From NCBI RefSeq assembly GCF_000143885.2, contig NC_018582.1:1-64000 (forward strand): a DNA stretch of 64,000 nt, read 5' to 3'. This document shows positions 26,289 to 35,103 of this stretch, in pieces. Source of the DNA: Gordonia sp. KTR9 (lineage in GTDB: Bacteria > Actinomycetota > Actinomycetes > Mycobacteriales > Mycobacteriaceae). The position numbers and the translations under genes are program-made. The notes beneath the pieces were generated by a model, which saw only the letters and a program-made list of their open reading frames with translations, was not told the origin of the DNA and searched no databases. Numbering within the stretch: the stretch's first letter is position 1; each line of letters starts with the position of its first letter.

Positions 26289-26900
26289 ATGATTCACGCA
26301 GGTGAAGCGATAGAGAGGATCATCGAAGAGCGCTGGGGAGCCACGCTGGCGGCTCATCGAAGCCACATCGGTGACCGTCTAGCATCGAACGATGTATTTG
26401 ACGAGAATTTCAAACTCACGCTCCGTGAGGTGCGCGCACCTACCTTCACAAATCAAAGCCTAGACATTCGACTCGACTGGGCGGTCTACGACCCGAGCCA
26501 ATCAGCAACTTTCCCGACTAGCATCAATCCTCGCCTAATCATCCTGTTTCTTTCATTCCACCAAGTGGACGACTCCGACTATAGCGCGAAGCGTTGGCAA
26601 CACACGACGGTCGAGGAGCAGGAAGCCTGGGTGTACTCGGCCCTGGGAAAACAATGGTTCGACTACGCGTACAGAATCCAAACGAGCAGATCACTCGTAC
26701 GATACAGGCCAACACGATTCGTTGTCTTCGCTGACGACGCCGGAGAACCGTTCCTAGCACCAGAAGACTTCAACTGGATGCTGGCCAGCGGGAACGATCC
26801 ATCCGTGCGCCTCAAGCTCCGTCCTCGCCACCCGACCCACGAACTCGAACAGGCGTTGCTTACGGTCGGGGACGTAACCTCGGTTCCGGGCCCAACCTAG
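26289..26900 (+). CDS. Hypothetical protein
   Basis: A 203-residue soluble protein without a recognised domain. Codon use is less GC-biased than in the backbone genes, which suggests foreign origin. The start is leaderless: TACGAT (26277-26282) lies six bases before the ATG. It runs convergently with the exported-protein gene at 26919-27587. Confidence 0.6.
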   Translation: MIHAGEAIERIIEERWGATLAAHRSHIGDRLASNDVFDENFKLTLREVRAPTFTNQSLDIRLDWAVYDPSQSATFPTSINPRLIILFLSFHQVDDSDYSAKRWQHTTVEEQEAWVYSALGKQWFDYAYRIQTSRSLVRYRPTRFVVFADDAGEPFLAPEDFNWMLASGNDPSVRLKLRPRHPTHELEQALLTVGDVTSVPGPT

Positions 26901-26918
26901 GTGTGAGTCCGCTGCTGA

Positions 26919-27587
26919 CTACGCAAACATCGTGTCCCAGTACCCAGCGACATCGAAGTCCTTAATGCTCTGAGAAACATGCCCATCGACACCCTCCTCG
27001 TAACAGGTCACCAATCCAACGATACGTTCATCGCTCTCATAGTCGGCCCCCACTAGCCTCAGATAATCGATCTCGTTCGAATTGGGAAAGGTCGGATGAA
27101 CCCCAGGATTCTGCTCGGTCGGTTTTACACTCGCAAGGGCCACCCAGTAGTATTCGCGCTCATTGTCTTCGACCACCGCGATCATTTTATGAGTGATTGG
27201 GACGCCGCATCCGAGATCGCCTATGCAATTTGTGGTCTGCAAGTCCAGGCGCATCCGTACCTGTCCGGTGTATTGACCGTTGTCGTCGTCCGTTGCAGTT
27301 TCTCGCCGGCCGTACTCGAGAACCAGCCATGGGATCCCCAGATCGCTGATCCCATGCTTTTCTCTGATCTTGTCGGTACCAAACCCGCGATCGGTAACGT
27401 CGTCGTAGTACCCGCGTCTCATCGGCACGTCGCCGATCTCGGACGGAGTGGCCGTATGCCTTACCTGCCACGACATATAACCTGGTGGCGGAGGCCCAGC
27501 AGCGGCAAACGAGTTTGCCGTCATAATCAGGTAAAGAGTGATCATGGCCGAGATCAGACCGAGTATCTTGGCGCGCTTAGAGGTCAT
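26919..27587 (-). CDS. Secreted hypothetical protein
   Basis: A 222-residue protein with a signal peptide (MTSKRAKILGLISAMITLYL onward), likely cut after SFA near residue 30. The mature domain holds four Cys and is unlike any family I know. Start 27587 is chosen for AAAGGTG upstream. It follows the LGFP gene after 16 bp, so the two probably share a transcript and act at the cell surface. Confidence 0.6.
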   Translation of the reverse strand: MTSKRAKILGLISAMITLYLIMTANSFAAAGPPPPGYMSWQVRHTATPSEIGDVPMRRGYYDDVTDRGFGTDKIREKHGISDLGIPWLVLEYGRRETATDDDNGQYTGQVRMRLDLQTTNCIGDLGCGVPITHKMIAVVEDNEREYYWVALASVKPTEQNPGVHPTFPNSNEIDYLRLVGADYESDERIVGLVTCYEEGVDGHVSQSIKDFDVAGYWDTMFA

Positions 27588-27603
27588 CGTCGACACCTTT
27601 CTG

Positions 27604-29037
27604 CTACTGAGGCTTCGATGCGACAAGACCCTTGCCGCTGTCAGTTACGAGAGCTACGCCGTTCTGGAACTTCTGCCGCAAGAAACCCTGACCGCTCGCC
27701 GAAGCGTTGTGCGGCTCCGCGACCGGATAGCCCAGGCTCCCTAGTTCGTATTGCACGGTTTGCCAGAGGGCCAGCATCTTGGTTGGTACAGGCCATGCTC
27801 CAACGACGGGATGCCAGTAGATCGCCCCGTTTCCCTCGAAGTAGACGTAGTGGCCCACATTGTCGGGAGAGACTTGCTCGTCGGTCTTCGGATATCCGAA
27901 GGGCCCGTCCTCGCGGCCGGCTTGTGCCCACTTATCCCGGATCGACCCGAACAGCTGCCGAGCACCTGTCTGCTGTGACCAGGTCACTGTCCCGTTGAAG
28001 AAGTTGTTGTAGCGCCCGTTGTACTTCGTGACTGCTACCTCATCAGAGGTCGGGTACCCCATGGGACCTCCCTCGGCGCCCACAGCGTTCCACTTTGTGC
28101 GGATCGCACCACCGATCGAGGCAGCCTGCGGATTCTGGGTGGGATGCCAGTAGATTGCCCCACCAACGAACTCCTGACGGCGCCCCTGCCCGTCCGGATT
28201 CGCGATCTCGTCAGTCTTCGGGTAGCCGAGGAACCCCGACTCCCACCCCTTCGAGCCCCACTTGGTCATGAAGCTGTTCACCACAGGGTGCGCACCGTGC
28301 GCGGACGACCAGTAGATCGGCCCGACCATGAATTCGCTGCGCTTACCGGTGTTCCCGGGATTGGTGATCTCGTTGCTGATCGGGAACTTCAAGAAGCTGT
28401 TGGGTCCGCCCAACGAGTTGTACTTGTCGCGAATCACGCCACAGACCTCGTACGGTGCCGGCCAGTACACCTGGCACCCAGCCGCCACACGAGCCGTCAT
28501 CTGCCGCTTCTCCACACGAGCTTCCATCACCTCGGCCCTGTCGGCGTCAGCCTTGGAAAACTTGCCGTTACCAGGGATCTTCTCGCAATCCGAACGCATC
28601 TTGCCCGGCGTGACGGTGTCCTTCGGGTCCTCAGTCGGAGACCACTTCTCAGTCGCCGGCCGCCCGGACTCGCCCTTGGAGCACGTCTCCGTATCCGTAG
28701 TCGACGACGACGGAGCCTCCGACGACTCCTCGGATGAACTGGGCGGCGCAGGGACGCTTGACTCCCCTTCCGACGGCTCAGACGGCGGCGGGGTCGTCGG
28801 CACAACCGACGGTGTCTCGACCTCCTCAGAGGCCGGCGGGGCGTGCTCGTCCGTCGGCTGCGGCGCCTCCGACTCCGGCTCAGCAGACGGTGAGGATCGC
28901 TCAACGCTCGACGGTGCCACCGACGTCGTTGATGAGCTCGACGACGCAGGCTCGTCGGCATGGGCTACACCGACGGCAGAGTGCACAACACACAGCAACG
29001 CGCCGCATCCAACAGCTATTCGTACAGGTAGACGCAT
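27604..29037 (-). CDS. Secreted LGFP-repeat cell-wall protein
   Basis: A 477-residue protein. A signal peptide ends at VAHADE, followed by a Ser/Pro/Glu-rich stalk (about 30-120). The C-terminal 300 residues carry at least five LGFP repeats of the form I..KW...G...S.LGYPxTDE...xGxxxxFxxGxIYW (for example SGFLGYPKTDEIANPDGQG and GGPMGYPTSDEV). LGFP repeats tether proteins such as corynebacterial mycolyltransferases to the cell wall, so this marks a mycolic-acid-type host. No enzymatic domain is visible. GAGGAG supports ATG 29037. Confidence 0.8.
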   Translation of the reverse strand: MRLPVRIAVGCGALLCVVHSAVGVAHADEPASSSSSTTSVAPSSVERSSPSAEPESEAPQPTDEHAPPASEEVETPSVVPTTPPPSEPSEGESSVPAPPSSSEESSEAPSSSTTDTETCSKGESGRPATEKWSPTEDPKDTVTPGKMRSDCEKIPGNGKFSKADADRAEVMEARVEKRQMTARVAAGCQVYWPAPYEVCGVIRDKYNSLGGPNSFLKFPISNEITNPGNTGKRSEFMVGPIYWSSAHGAHPVVNSFMTKWGSKGWESGFLGYPKTDEIANPDGQGRRQEFVGGAIYWHPTQNPQAASIGGAIRTKWNAVGAEGGPMGYPTSDEVAVTKYNGRYNNFFNGTVTWSQQTGARQLFGSIRDKWAQAGREDGPFGYPKTDEQVSPDNVGHYVYFEGNGAIYWHPVVGAWPVPTKMLALWQTVQYELGSLGYPVAEPHNASASGQGFLRQKFQNGVALVTDSGKGLVASKPQ

Positions 29038-29511
29038 CGTTGACAACTCCTCTAATCCAGAGCAATGCGATTGATCTCGCGGAATATGGCGGTACCACGA
29101 CAGGGACGTTCGGCCATTGAAATTCGGCACCAACGTCATTCTTGGGAATCCCGGCCCGCCCGGTGAACTCTCAAATCCGGAGGGTGATTTGACCCAATTA
29201 AGCGAAGCGTATGACACGCCTGAATTCTTCGCAAGATATTCGCCTAGGTAACAACGCCGATCAATATTGTTGGCAAATAACAACATTCGGCACCGCTAAG
29301 AATATCGGGGCACCATTCGGCGCTGCCGCGACACCACGCCCTCCCGGACCCGCGTCGCTCCCGCACAATCACCTTCCCTGCCTCGTGCGTCCGGTGTGCC
29401 CGCGTCCGGTCGGCCAGCTCGCCGGCCGCGATCGGTTGCGGTCTTGTCTGCCGGCTGCGCCGTCACCTGATCGGAGCGGCTGCGCCGCGCCCTGAGCCCT
29501 TCGGGCAGAGT
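29038..29511. other. Non-coding stretch with duplicated 53-bp segment
   Basis: The first 280 bp are relatively AT-rich and should hold the LGFP promoter. The segment 29324-29376 is nearly identical to 35806-35858 upstream of IS110 (core CCCGCGTCGCTCCCGCACAA). From about 29385 on the sequence resembles 48162 onward and leads into the family A leader. I see no gene here. Confidence 0.5.
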
Positions 29512-29680
29512 TGGTTTGCGTTGCCCTGCCGCATTCTCTTACCTCCAGTCGCGGCCCGCAAGGGCGTGAAAAACTAATCCGCCCTGCGGGTTTCAGGGCT
29601 CCGCCCCGGATGACTTTTTCACTTCCTCCCTTGCAGTCCACTCCCTCCGGCAAAGAGATGGCCAGTGCAAACGCAAACCA
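29512..29680 (+). promoter_or_regulatory. Foldable leader, family A, copy 1
   Basis: Outer stem TGGTTTGCGTT (29512-29522) pairs with AACGCAAACCA (29670-29680). Inside, GTGAAAAACTAATCCG (29566-29581) pairs with CGGATGACTTTTTCAC (29607-29622) in 14 of 16 positions. Copies lie at 33286-33458 and 48293-48466, with compensating base changes. The next gene starts 24 bases after the outer stem, behind GGGAGGGG. Confidence 0.7.
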
Positions 29681-29704
29681 GCACTCACAACGGGAGGGGT
29701 CACC

Positions 29705-29935
29705 ATGACCAGCGCCACCACCATCGCCTACCAGCTGTGCAACAGCTGCGCTGTCGCCGTCGCCTACGGAGACATGAGCGCCCTCGACACCGAGAGCGCC
29801 GCCGAGGTCCTGGCTTTCATGGCCGATCACGGCTACCTGACACCCGCTGACGGCATCGACCCGCCCGGTTACTGGCTGTGCGAATGCTGCGGCATCGACC
29901 AACTGGGCGCAGGCCGCACCTTCACCCACGACTAA
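29705..29935 (+). CDS. Small zinc-ribbon-like plasmid protein
   Basis: A 76-residue protein with two Cys pairs, CNSC at residues 12-15 and CECC at 58-61, suggesting a zinc site. GGGAGGGG precedes the ATG. It is the first gene behind a family A leader and probably starts an operon with the genes at 29966 and 30344. Function unknown. Confidence 0.6.
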   Translation: MTSATTIAYQLCNSCAVAVAYGDMSALDTESAAEVLAFMADHGYLTPADGIDPPGYWLCECCGIDQLGAGRTFTHD

Positions 29936-29965
29936 CCCTCTGACCAGCCGAAAGGACACCCCACC

Positions 29966-30244
29966 ATGAACGCCTGGATCGCCACCTACGACCCCGCCAA
30001 GGTCAACGAGCTCGCTGACCTCATCGCCGCGCACGAACCGAACCGCCTCACCGAGGCCGACGGTGACCGCGAGTTCGCCGTGTGGATGTACGGAGTCGAC
30101 CGCGCCATTCGCAGGCGCACCGACGGATTCAGCCACCGCGACCTGCCCGATTTCGGGTGGCGAGACGCCTACAACGACGACCTGTCCCCCACCGACGCCG
30201 CCGCCGACGCAATCGCTCACTGGGAGCAGTTCGGCGACCTCTAG
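29966..30244 (+). CDS. Small hypothetical plasmid protein
   Basis: A 92-residue acidic protein (TYDPAKVNELADLIAAHEPN onward; DFGWRDAYNDDLSP). GAAAGGAC precedes the ATG. Thirty bases separate it from the previous stop, so it is likely co-transcribed. No domain recognised. Confidence 0.5.
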   Translation: MNAWIATYDPAKVNELADLIAAHEPNRLTEADGDREFAVWMYGVDRAIRRRTDGFSHRDLPDFGWRDAYNDDLSPTDAAADAIAHWEQFGDL

Positions 30245-30343
30245 AAAAGACCTCCGCGTCGCAATACGGCACGCGGGCAACAGAAAACCCGGCCAGGGAC
30301 TAGCTGGCCGGGGTCTCACCCACCACAGTAAGGGAGAAACCCC

Positions 30344-31927
30344 ATGACACACAACACCACCACCGAGACCGTCACCGCGACGGGCGAGCTGCGCCACCTC
30401 AACCCGGCCGATCTGGTCATCGACACCAACATTCGCACCGAAGCCGAAGCCACCCTAACCGGCGAGTTCGTCGATTCGATCCGCGACGGCGTGCGTCAGC
30501 CGATCCTCGCTGTCGAACTCGACGGCGAGGTCCGGGTGCGCGACGGGCAGCGCCGGACCCTGGCGGCGCGTAAGAACGCGCTCGCCAGCGTCCCGGTCTA
30601 CGTCGTGCCGGTCGCGACCGACGCCGACGACAAGGCCCTGACGGTGGATCGAATCTTGGAGCAGCTGGCCAGTTTCGAGCGCGAAGAGTTGCGCGCCTCC
30701 GATCGCGTGGCCGCGATCGAACAACTCGCGCTTGCCGGGATGTCGGCAACCAAGATCGCCAAGGCCACCCGCACCAAGAAGAAGGACGTAGACGCCACTC
30801 TGGCGGTCGCGAAGTCCGCGACCGCCCTGGACCTGCTCGACCAGGGCGCAGGGTTGACGTTGGAGCAGTCCGCGACATTGGCGGCATACGACCACGATCC
30901 CGAGGCGCAACAGTGGCTCCTCAGCGCCGCGCGTAGCGGACGGTTCGACTTCCAGGCCAAGCAGTTGGCCGACAATGCCGACGAACGGGCCGAGTTGCTG
31001 GCCCAGGTCGCCGCCTACGCCGCCGAGGGGATCGCGGCTGTGACCCGCCAGCCCCTCTACAACGAGGCCCACAAGCTCGACCGGCTGCTGACCGCCGACG
31101 GTAAGGCGGCGACCATCGAGGACGTGCCGGTCGATCACCGCGTGGCCTACGTGTGGGCCGATGAGACCGAATCGTGGACCGACGCCGAGGGCAACGCGGT
31201 CGCCGAGGACACCATCGACTGGTCGCTGGACGACGACGTGTTCGACGACGACACCGAACCGTCCGAGGGATTGGTCGACCCGCGCGCCCTCACCCGCAAC
31301 GTCACCCGCGAGATCGAAACCACCTGGTACGTCCTGCGCAACGACCACCTCGGATTCACCGAGCGCCCCTACAGCTACGACACCCAGAGCAGCGCCACGG
31401 CCGCCGACGACCTCAGCGACGACGAGAAGGAAGCCCGCAAGCAGGAACGTCGCCGGGTGCGGGTCCTCAACGCCGCCAGTCTCACCGCCCGCGAGGTGCG
31501 AATCGAGAAGCTGACCGCGTGGCTGGCCCGCAAGACCCTCCCGAAGGGCAGCGCCCCGACGGTCGCGAAGTTCATCGCGACCTCGATGCGCGCCCATCAC
31601 GACATGTTCGGCGCGAACAGCAGCCAGGGCAACGCCGCCGAGATCGCGGCCACGATCCTCGGCGGCGACCCCGCCGAATTGATCGAGCAGGCCACCACCG
31701 CCGACCGCGCCCAGATCATCGGACTCGGCATCGCCCTGGCATCGCGGGAAGCGCACATGTGGAAAGACGCCTGGCGCAACGCCGGTGACAGCCACTACCA
31801 CGGAAGCTACGTCGACGCCCGCGCCGACTACCTGCACTTCCTCGTCGAGGTGACCGGCTACACCCTCTCCGACGTCGAGCAGGTCATAGCCGGAGACAAG
31901 CAGGCCGCCGACGTGCCACTCGACTAG
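30344..31927 (+). CDS. ParB/Srx-domain protein, plasmid leading-region type
   Basis: A 527-residue protein. Residues about 17-95 form a ParB/sulfiredoxin-type N-terminal domain with the motif VRVRDGQRRTLAARK (about 63-77), followed by a helix-turn-helix-like segment (LALAGMSATKIAKATRTKKK, about 129-148). The long C-terminal part is helical and unlike Spo0J. ParB-fold proteins of this kind accompany ArdC in many plasmid leading regions rather than acting in partition; a parA-linked partner already exists at 787. AAGGGAG supports the start. A hairpin terminator follows at 31942. Confidence 0.75.
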   Translation: MTHNTTTETVTATGELRHLNPADLVIDTNIRTEAEATLTGEFVDSIRDGVRQPILAVELDGEVRVRDGQRRTLAARKNALASVPVYVVPVATDADDKALTVDRILEQLASFEREELRASDRVAAIEQLALAGMSATKIAKATRTKKKDVDATLAVAKSATALDLLDQGAGLTLEQSATLAAYDHDPEAQQWLLSAARSGRFDFQAKQLADNADERAELLAQVAAYAAEGIAAVTRQPLYNEAHKLDRLLTADGKAATIEDVPVDHRVAYVWADETESWTDAEGNAVAEDTIDWSLDDDVFDDDTEPSEGLVDPRALTRNVTREIETTWYVLRNDHLGFTERPYSYDTQSSATAADDLSDDEKEARKQERRRVRVLNAASLTAREVRIEKLTAWLARKTLPKGSAPTVAKFIATSMRAHHDMFGANSSQGNAAEIAATILGGDPAELIEQATTADRAQIIGLGIALASREAHMWKDAWRNAGDSHYHGSYVDARADYLHFLVEVTGYTLSDVEQVIAGDKQAADVPLD

Positions 31928-31941
31928 ACCCGCTGCACGGT

Positions 31942-31969
31942 GGGCCGCGACCTCTCACGGTCGCGGCCC
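31942..31969 (+). terminator. Terminator after the ParB-like gene
   Basis: GGGCCGCGACC (31942-31952) and GGTCGCGGCCC (31959-31969) pair perfectly over 11 bp around TCTCAC, 15 bp after the stop codon. Between it and the leader at 32132 there is GC-rich sequence without a gene. Confidence 0.7.
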
Positions 31970-32131
31970 GCTCAACACGCACACCCGCCACCCCCGAGGG
32001 GGCATAGCGGAGCGACCTGACGGCCGCACAGCGTTGTCCCGGCCCGGTGGCTCCGCTGCGCTGCGCCCCCGGCCCCGGGGAGATTCCCAGTCAGGTGGGT
32101 GGTCACCTATTGCGCGCGCACGTCGACCAAG

Positions 32132-32315
32132 TGTGACCGACCGGGGGCCCGAACTGTCAACCCACACCAGGCGGCTACCGCCCGTTCTCCGCTGCGCTCC
32201 GCCCGTGCGCTCCAACCACTTTGGTAACCCGCGCTCGCTGCGCTCGCAACCGAAAGTGGCTTCCGGCGCGCCTGCCTCTTCGGGGTTGACAGCCCACCCT
32301 CGTCCGGTCAGCACA
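32132..32315 (+). promoter_or_regulatory. Foldable leader, family B, long copy 1
   Basis: Nested pairs: TGTG (32132-32135)/CACA (32312-32315), GACCGG (32139-32144)/CCGGTC (32304-32309) and CTGTCAACCC (32154-32163)/GGGTTGACAG (32283-32292). The enclosed part has its own hairpin, CCACTTT (32216-32222)/AAAGTGG (32253-32259). A -35-like TTGACA is inside the long stem. The next gene starts at 32369. Confidence 0.65.
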
Positions 32316-32368
32316 GGTCTCTCGACGTCCACCCACACCGGGCCGGACCACAACGAGAGGACTTTCTC

Positions 32369-32740
32369 ATGGACTACATCGCTCACACCGTCGACACCGC
32401 CGCCGCCATCGGCAGCGTCGCCGATCTGCTCTGGGCCGCCGCCGACCTCGTCGCCACCAACCCCGAGACCGCCGACCCCATCCACGACGCCGGCCTGCAC
32501 CTCATCGCCGCCGGCCGAACCACAGCCCGCCGGGCCGGGGCAGCCCGCGAGCTCGCCACGATGATCGCCGAGAGCCGCCACCCCGACCTGGCCGCCACCA
32601 TCACCGGCGACGACACCGACTGGGCCAGCTGGCAGCAGGTACTCACCGAGCCCTGGCCCATCCTCGCCGACGCCGCCGCCTTCGCCGCCAAGCTCGGCGG
32701 ACTCGAAGGCCACATCACCCCCGGACGCTGGATCGCCTAA
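32369..32740 (+). CDS. Small Ala-rich plasmid protein
   Basis: A 123-residue helical, alanine-rich protein (TVDTAAAIGSVADLLWAAAD onward). GAGAGGAC lies before the ATG. It is the only gene behind the family B leader and is followed by a terminator hairpin. No domain is recognised. Confidence 0.55.
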   Translation: MDYIAHTVDTAAAIGSVADLLWAAADLVATNPETADPIHDAGLHLIAAGRTTARRAGAARELATMIAESRHPDLAATITGDDTDWASWQQVLTEPWPILADAAAFAAKLGGLEGHITPGRWIA

Positions 32741-32751
32741 CCGGGCAGCGG

Positions 32752-32780
32752 GTCGGGGTCGCCACCACGGCGGCCCCGGC
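32752..32780. terminator. Hairpin between convergent genes
   Basis: GGGGTCGCC (32755-32763) pairs with GGCGGCCCC (32769-32777) with one G-T wobble around ACCAC, extendable by three pairs. It lies between the plus gene ending at 32740 and the minus gene ending at 32794 and could serve both. Confidence 0.55.
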
Positions 32781-32793
32781 TCGACCTCTGCTG

Positions 32794-33192
32794 TCATGAG
32801 TGATCGGTGTCGGCGCGCCGGCGAATGCGGCGCCGACCACGATCGGCCGCACGGAACACCCGCAACGGCTTGCGCACGCTCTCCTCGAGATCGAAGGTGA
32901 AGGCCCCGATGCGTTCGGCCATGTGCCAGTCGATGTTCCACTGGCTGTCGAGGACCATCATGCGGCCCACGGCGCGGTCCTCGTCGCCGGACTGATAGGC
33001 GTCCTCGCACACCTGACATAGCGCCCACCAACTACCCAGGGTGTGGCCCTTGCCGTACTTGCGGAACCTCGTCTCGTTCGGGTCCATCGTGTGTAGCCAC
33101 ACCGGCCTCTCGCGCCCGCAGAACGAGCACACCAGATAGCCGTCGTCGTCGACGTCGGCCGATTCATCATCTGGGCTACCCACAACCGTCAC
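32794..33192 (-). CDS. Zinc-finger-like plasmid protein
   Basis: A protein of about 132 residues. CSFC near residue 22 and CQVC near residue 57 form a four-Cys zinc site (CSFCGRERPVWLH ... WWALCQVCEDAYQ). The C-terminus is strongly basic. The frame stays open to 33327 but that extension would overlap the family A leader at 33286; GTG at 33192 or 33183 is likelier. It is the only backbone gene here facing the other way. Confidence 0.55.
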   Translation of the reverse strand: MTVVGSPDDESADVDDDGYLVCSFCGRERPVWLHTMDPNETRFRKYGKGHTLGSWWALCQVCEDAYQSGDEDRAVGRMMVLDSQWNIDWHMAERIGAFTFDLEESVRKPLRVFRAADRGRRRIRRRADTDHS

Positions 33193-33285
33193 AGTAACCG
33201 GCGCGAGCACCGACGGTGCTGCCTCTGGCGGCTGCGCCGCCACCTGATCGGAAGCGGCTACGCCGCCACCCCACCGCATCGGGGT

Positions 33286-33458
33286 TGCTTTGCTGACCCC
33301 CACCAGTCTTGTACCTCTGGTCGGCACGGCGGCAAGGGCCGCGAAAAACTAATCCGCCCTACGGGTTTGCAGGGCTGCGCCCCGGATGACTTTTTCACTG
33401 TGAACACCCTTGCCCCGACCTCCCGCCGGCGAAGACATGGCAGGTGTCACGCAAAGCA
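33286..33458 (+). promoter_or_regulatory. Foldable leader, family A, copy 2
   Basis: Outer stem TGCTTTGCTGAC (33286-33297) pairs with GTCA-C-GCAAAGCA (33446-33458, one bulged C). Copy 1 has TGGTTTGCGTT/AACGCAAACCA at this place, so both arms changed together. The inner arms GCGAAAAACTAATCCG (33341-33356) and CGGATGACTTTTTCAC (33383-33398) pair with three mismatches. It precedes the ArdC-like gene. Confidence 0.7.
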
Positions 33459-33495
33459 CCGGCCCGCCGAGGCCGACACTAGGGAGGCATCCACC

Positions 33496-34437
33496 ATGGC
33501 CCGTACCGCCACCATCAGCCGCGAAGACCGAGCCGCCGCACGCCGCGAACTCGCCGCGCAGCTGCACGCGACCATCACCGACAAGGTCGCCGCACTCACC
33601 GGTACCGACGAGTGGGCCGCGTTCCTCGACTACGCCACCAAGTTCCGCACCTACAGCCTCAACAACCTCATGCTGATCCTCGCCCAGCGCCCCGACGCCT
33701 CCCAGGTCGCGGGGTACAACAAATGGCTCGAACTCGGACGCCACGTCCGCAAGGGCGAAAAGGCGATCCGGATCCGCGGATTCAGTTCCCGCAAGATCAC
33801 CGACACCGACCCCGAGACCGGCGACGACACCGAACGCAAGATCGCCACCTACCCGATCCTGTCCGTGTTCGACATCGCCCAGACCGACCCCATCACCGAG
33901 GTCACCGACTGGATGCGCAAAAAGAACCCCAAGGCCCGAGTCTGGGTCGACCTCGCCAGCCCCGCCCACACCCTCATCGGTGACGACCCCGCCGACATCT
34001 ACAGCCGCACCGTCGACTACATCACCGCCCAGGGCTGGACCGTCAGCCGCGAACAGATCCCCGAGACCGGCACCAACGGGTACACCACCACCGACGGAAC
34101 ACGCCGTATCGTCATCGCCGCCGACCTCACCGACGCCCAGGCCGCCAAGACCATGCTGCACGAGAGCGCCCACGCCCTCATGCACACCGACATCGACACC
34201 GCCGACTACATCGCCCACCGCGGCCGCTGCGAAGTCGAAGCCGAATCCGTCGCCTACGTCGCCGCCGGAATGCTCGGAGTCGACACCAGCGACTACAGCA
34301 TCGGCTACATCGCCGGATGGGCCGAAGGCAACACCGACGTCATCGCCGACACCGCCGCCCGCGTCCTGACCACCGCCCGCCAAATCGCCGCAGCACTCGA
34401 CCCCGACACCCTCACCGACACAGAAGACGCCGCCTAA
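33496..34437 (+). CDS. ArdC-like antirestriction protein (ssDNA-binding domain plus metallopeptidase)
   Basis: A 313-residue protein. The N-terminal about 130 residues form the ArdC-type ssDNA-binding domain (DUF1738: FLDYATKFRTYSLNNLMLIL, then WLELGRHVRKGEKAIRIRGF). The C-terminal part is an ImmA/IrrE-type zinc peptidase with HESAHAL near residue 225 and a downstream glutamate (EVEAESVAYV). ArdC proteins protect incoming single-stranded plasmid DNA from host restriction. AGGGAGG precedes the ATG. The family A leader lies immediately upstream and a terminator follows. Confidence 0.85.
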   Translation: MARTATISREDRAAARRELAAQLHATITDKVAALTGTDEWAAFLDYATKFRTYSLNNLMLILAQRPDASQVAGYNKWLELGRHVRKGEKAIRIRGFSSRKITDTDPETGDDTERKIATYPILSVFDIAQTDPITEVTDWMRKKNPKARVWVDLASPAHTLIGDDPADIYSRTVDYITAQGWTVSREQIPETGTNGYTTTDGTRRIVIAADLTDAQAAKTMLHESAHALMHTDIDTADYIAHRGRCEVEAESVAYVAAGMLGVDTSDYSIGYIAGWAEGNTDVIADTAARVLTTARQIAAALDPDTLTDTEDAA

Positions 34438-34447
34438 CCCGAGCATC

Positions 34448-34470
34448 GGGGCCGCCCGACCGGCGGCCCC
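34448..34470 (+). terminator. Terminator after the ArdC-like gene
   Basis: GGGGCCGCC (34448-34456) and GGCGGCCCC (34462-34470) pair perfectly around CGACC, ten bases after the stop codon. The sequence from here to the leader at 34622 holds no gene. Confidence 0.7.
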
Positions 34471-34621
34471 AGCCGGGAGGCACAGCGGACCGGCCCGGCG
34501 GCCGCACAACATTATCCGGTGGTGGCCGGCGACTTCGCTACGCTCCGCGCCGGCCACCACCGGGAGTCAAAAGCCCTACTCAGGTGGGTGGTCACCAACA
34601 GCAGCGCACACGTCGACCAAG

Positions 34622-34798
34622 TGTGACCGACCGGGGACCCGAACTGTCAACCCACACCAGGCGGCTACCGCCCGTTCTCCGCTGCGCTCCGCCCTTGCGC
34701 TCCAACCACTTTCACTCGCTACGCTCGTATGACGAAAGTGGCCTCCGGCGCGCCTGCCTTCTTCGGGGTTGACAGCCCACCCTCGTCCGGTCAGCACA
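34622..34798 (+). promoter_or_regulatory. Foldable leader, family B, long copy 2
   Basis: Same nested stems as at 32132-32315: TGTG (34622-34625)/CACA (34795-34798), GACCGG (34629-34634)/CCGGTC (34787-34792), CTGTCAACCC (34644-34653)/GGGTTGACAG (34766-34775). The inner hairpin CCACTTTC/GAAAGTGG keeps its arms, although the loop differs from copy 1. The gene at 34846 follows. Confidence 0.65.
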
Positions 34799-34845
34799 GG
34801 TCTCTCGACGTTCGCAACCCTGCGAACCCAATCGAAGGAGTCACC

Positions 34846-35103
34846 ATGGCTTGGACCATCACCAACATCGACGTCACCCCGGCGGCCCGCGAGATCATCC
34901 GAGCCACCAACGTCCTCGACAGCGCGAGCGCCGACAATGCGCCGGCACTCATCGACATCGCCAACATGCTCGACCTCAAAATGTCGGAGTGGGCACTGGG
35001 ACTCGCCGAACTCCTCACCCACGGCCACGCGATCATCGTCGCCGACGACGACAACCGCGAATGCCTCATCCTCACCACCACACCCATCTACGGAACGGCC
35101 TAG
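34846..35103 (+). CDS. Small hypothetical plasmid protein
   Basis: An 85-residue acidic protein (TNIDVTPAAREIIRATNVLD onward, ending in a beta strand ECLILTTTPIYG). The ATG follows GAAGGAG six bases upstream. It is the single gene behind a family B leader. Its stop overlaps the end of the convergent membrane-protein gene. Function unknown. Confidence 0.6.
   Translation: MAWTITNIDVTPAAREIIRATNVLDSASADNAPALIDIANMLDLKMSEWALGLAELLTHGHAIIVADDDNRECLILTTTPIYGTA

Noticed and set aside
29369..30397. Long minus-strand ORF of 342 codons
   Set aside because: It runs antisense to the family A leader and two genes with good Shine-Dalgarno sites. Its Gly/Val-rich composition is typical of a mirror frame of GC-rich coding DNA.
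30455..31837. Minus-strand ORF of 460 codons
   Set aside because: Fully antisense to the ParB-like gene, which has clear domains and codon bias; a GC-rich shadow.
32283..32325. Ordinary sigma-A promoter at TTGACA
   Set aside because: The -35 match is good, but no -10 hexamer of similar quality lies 16-19 bp downstream. The conserved pairing of the region is the stronger signal.
33349..34560. Minus-strand ORF of 403 codons
   Set aside because: Antisense to the ArdC-like gene and to its leader; low-complexity Gly/Val/Asp composition and no family signature.
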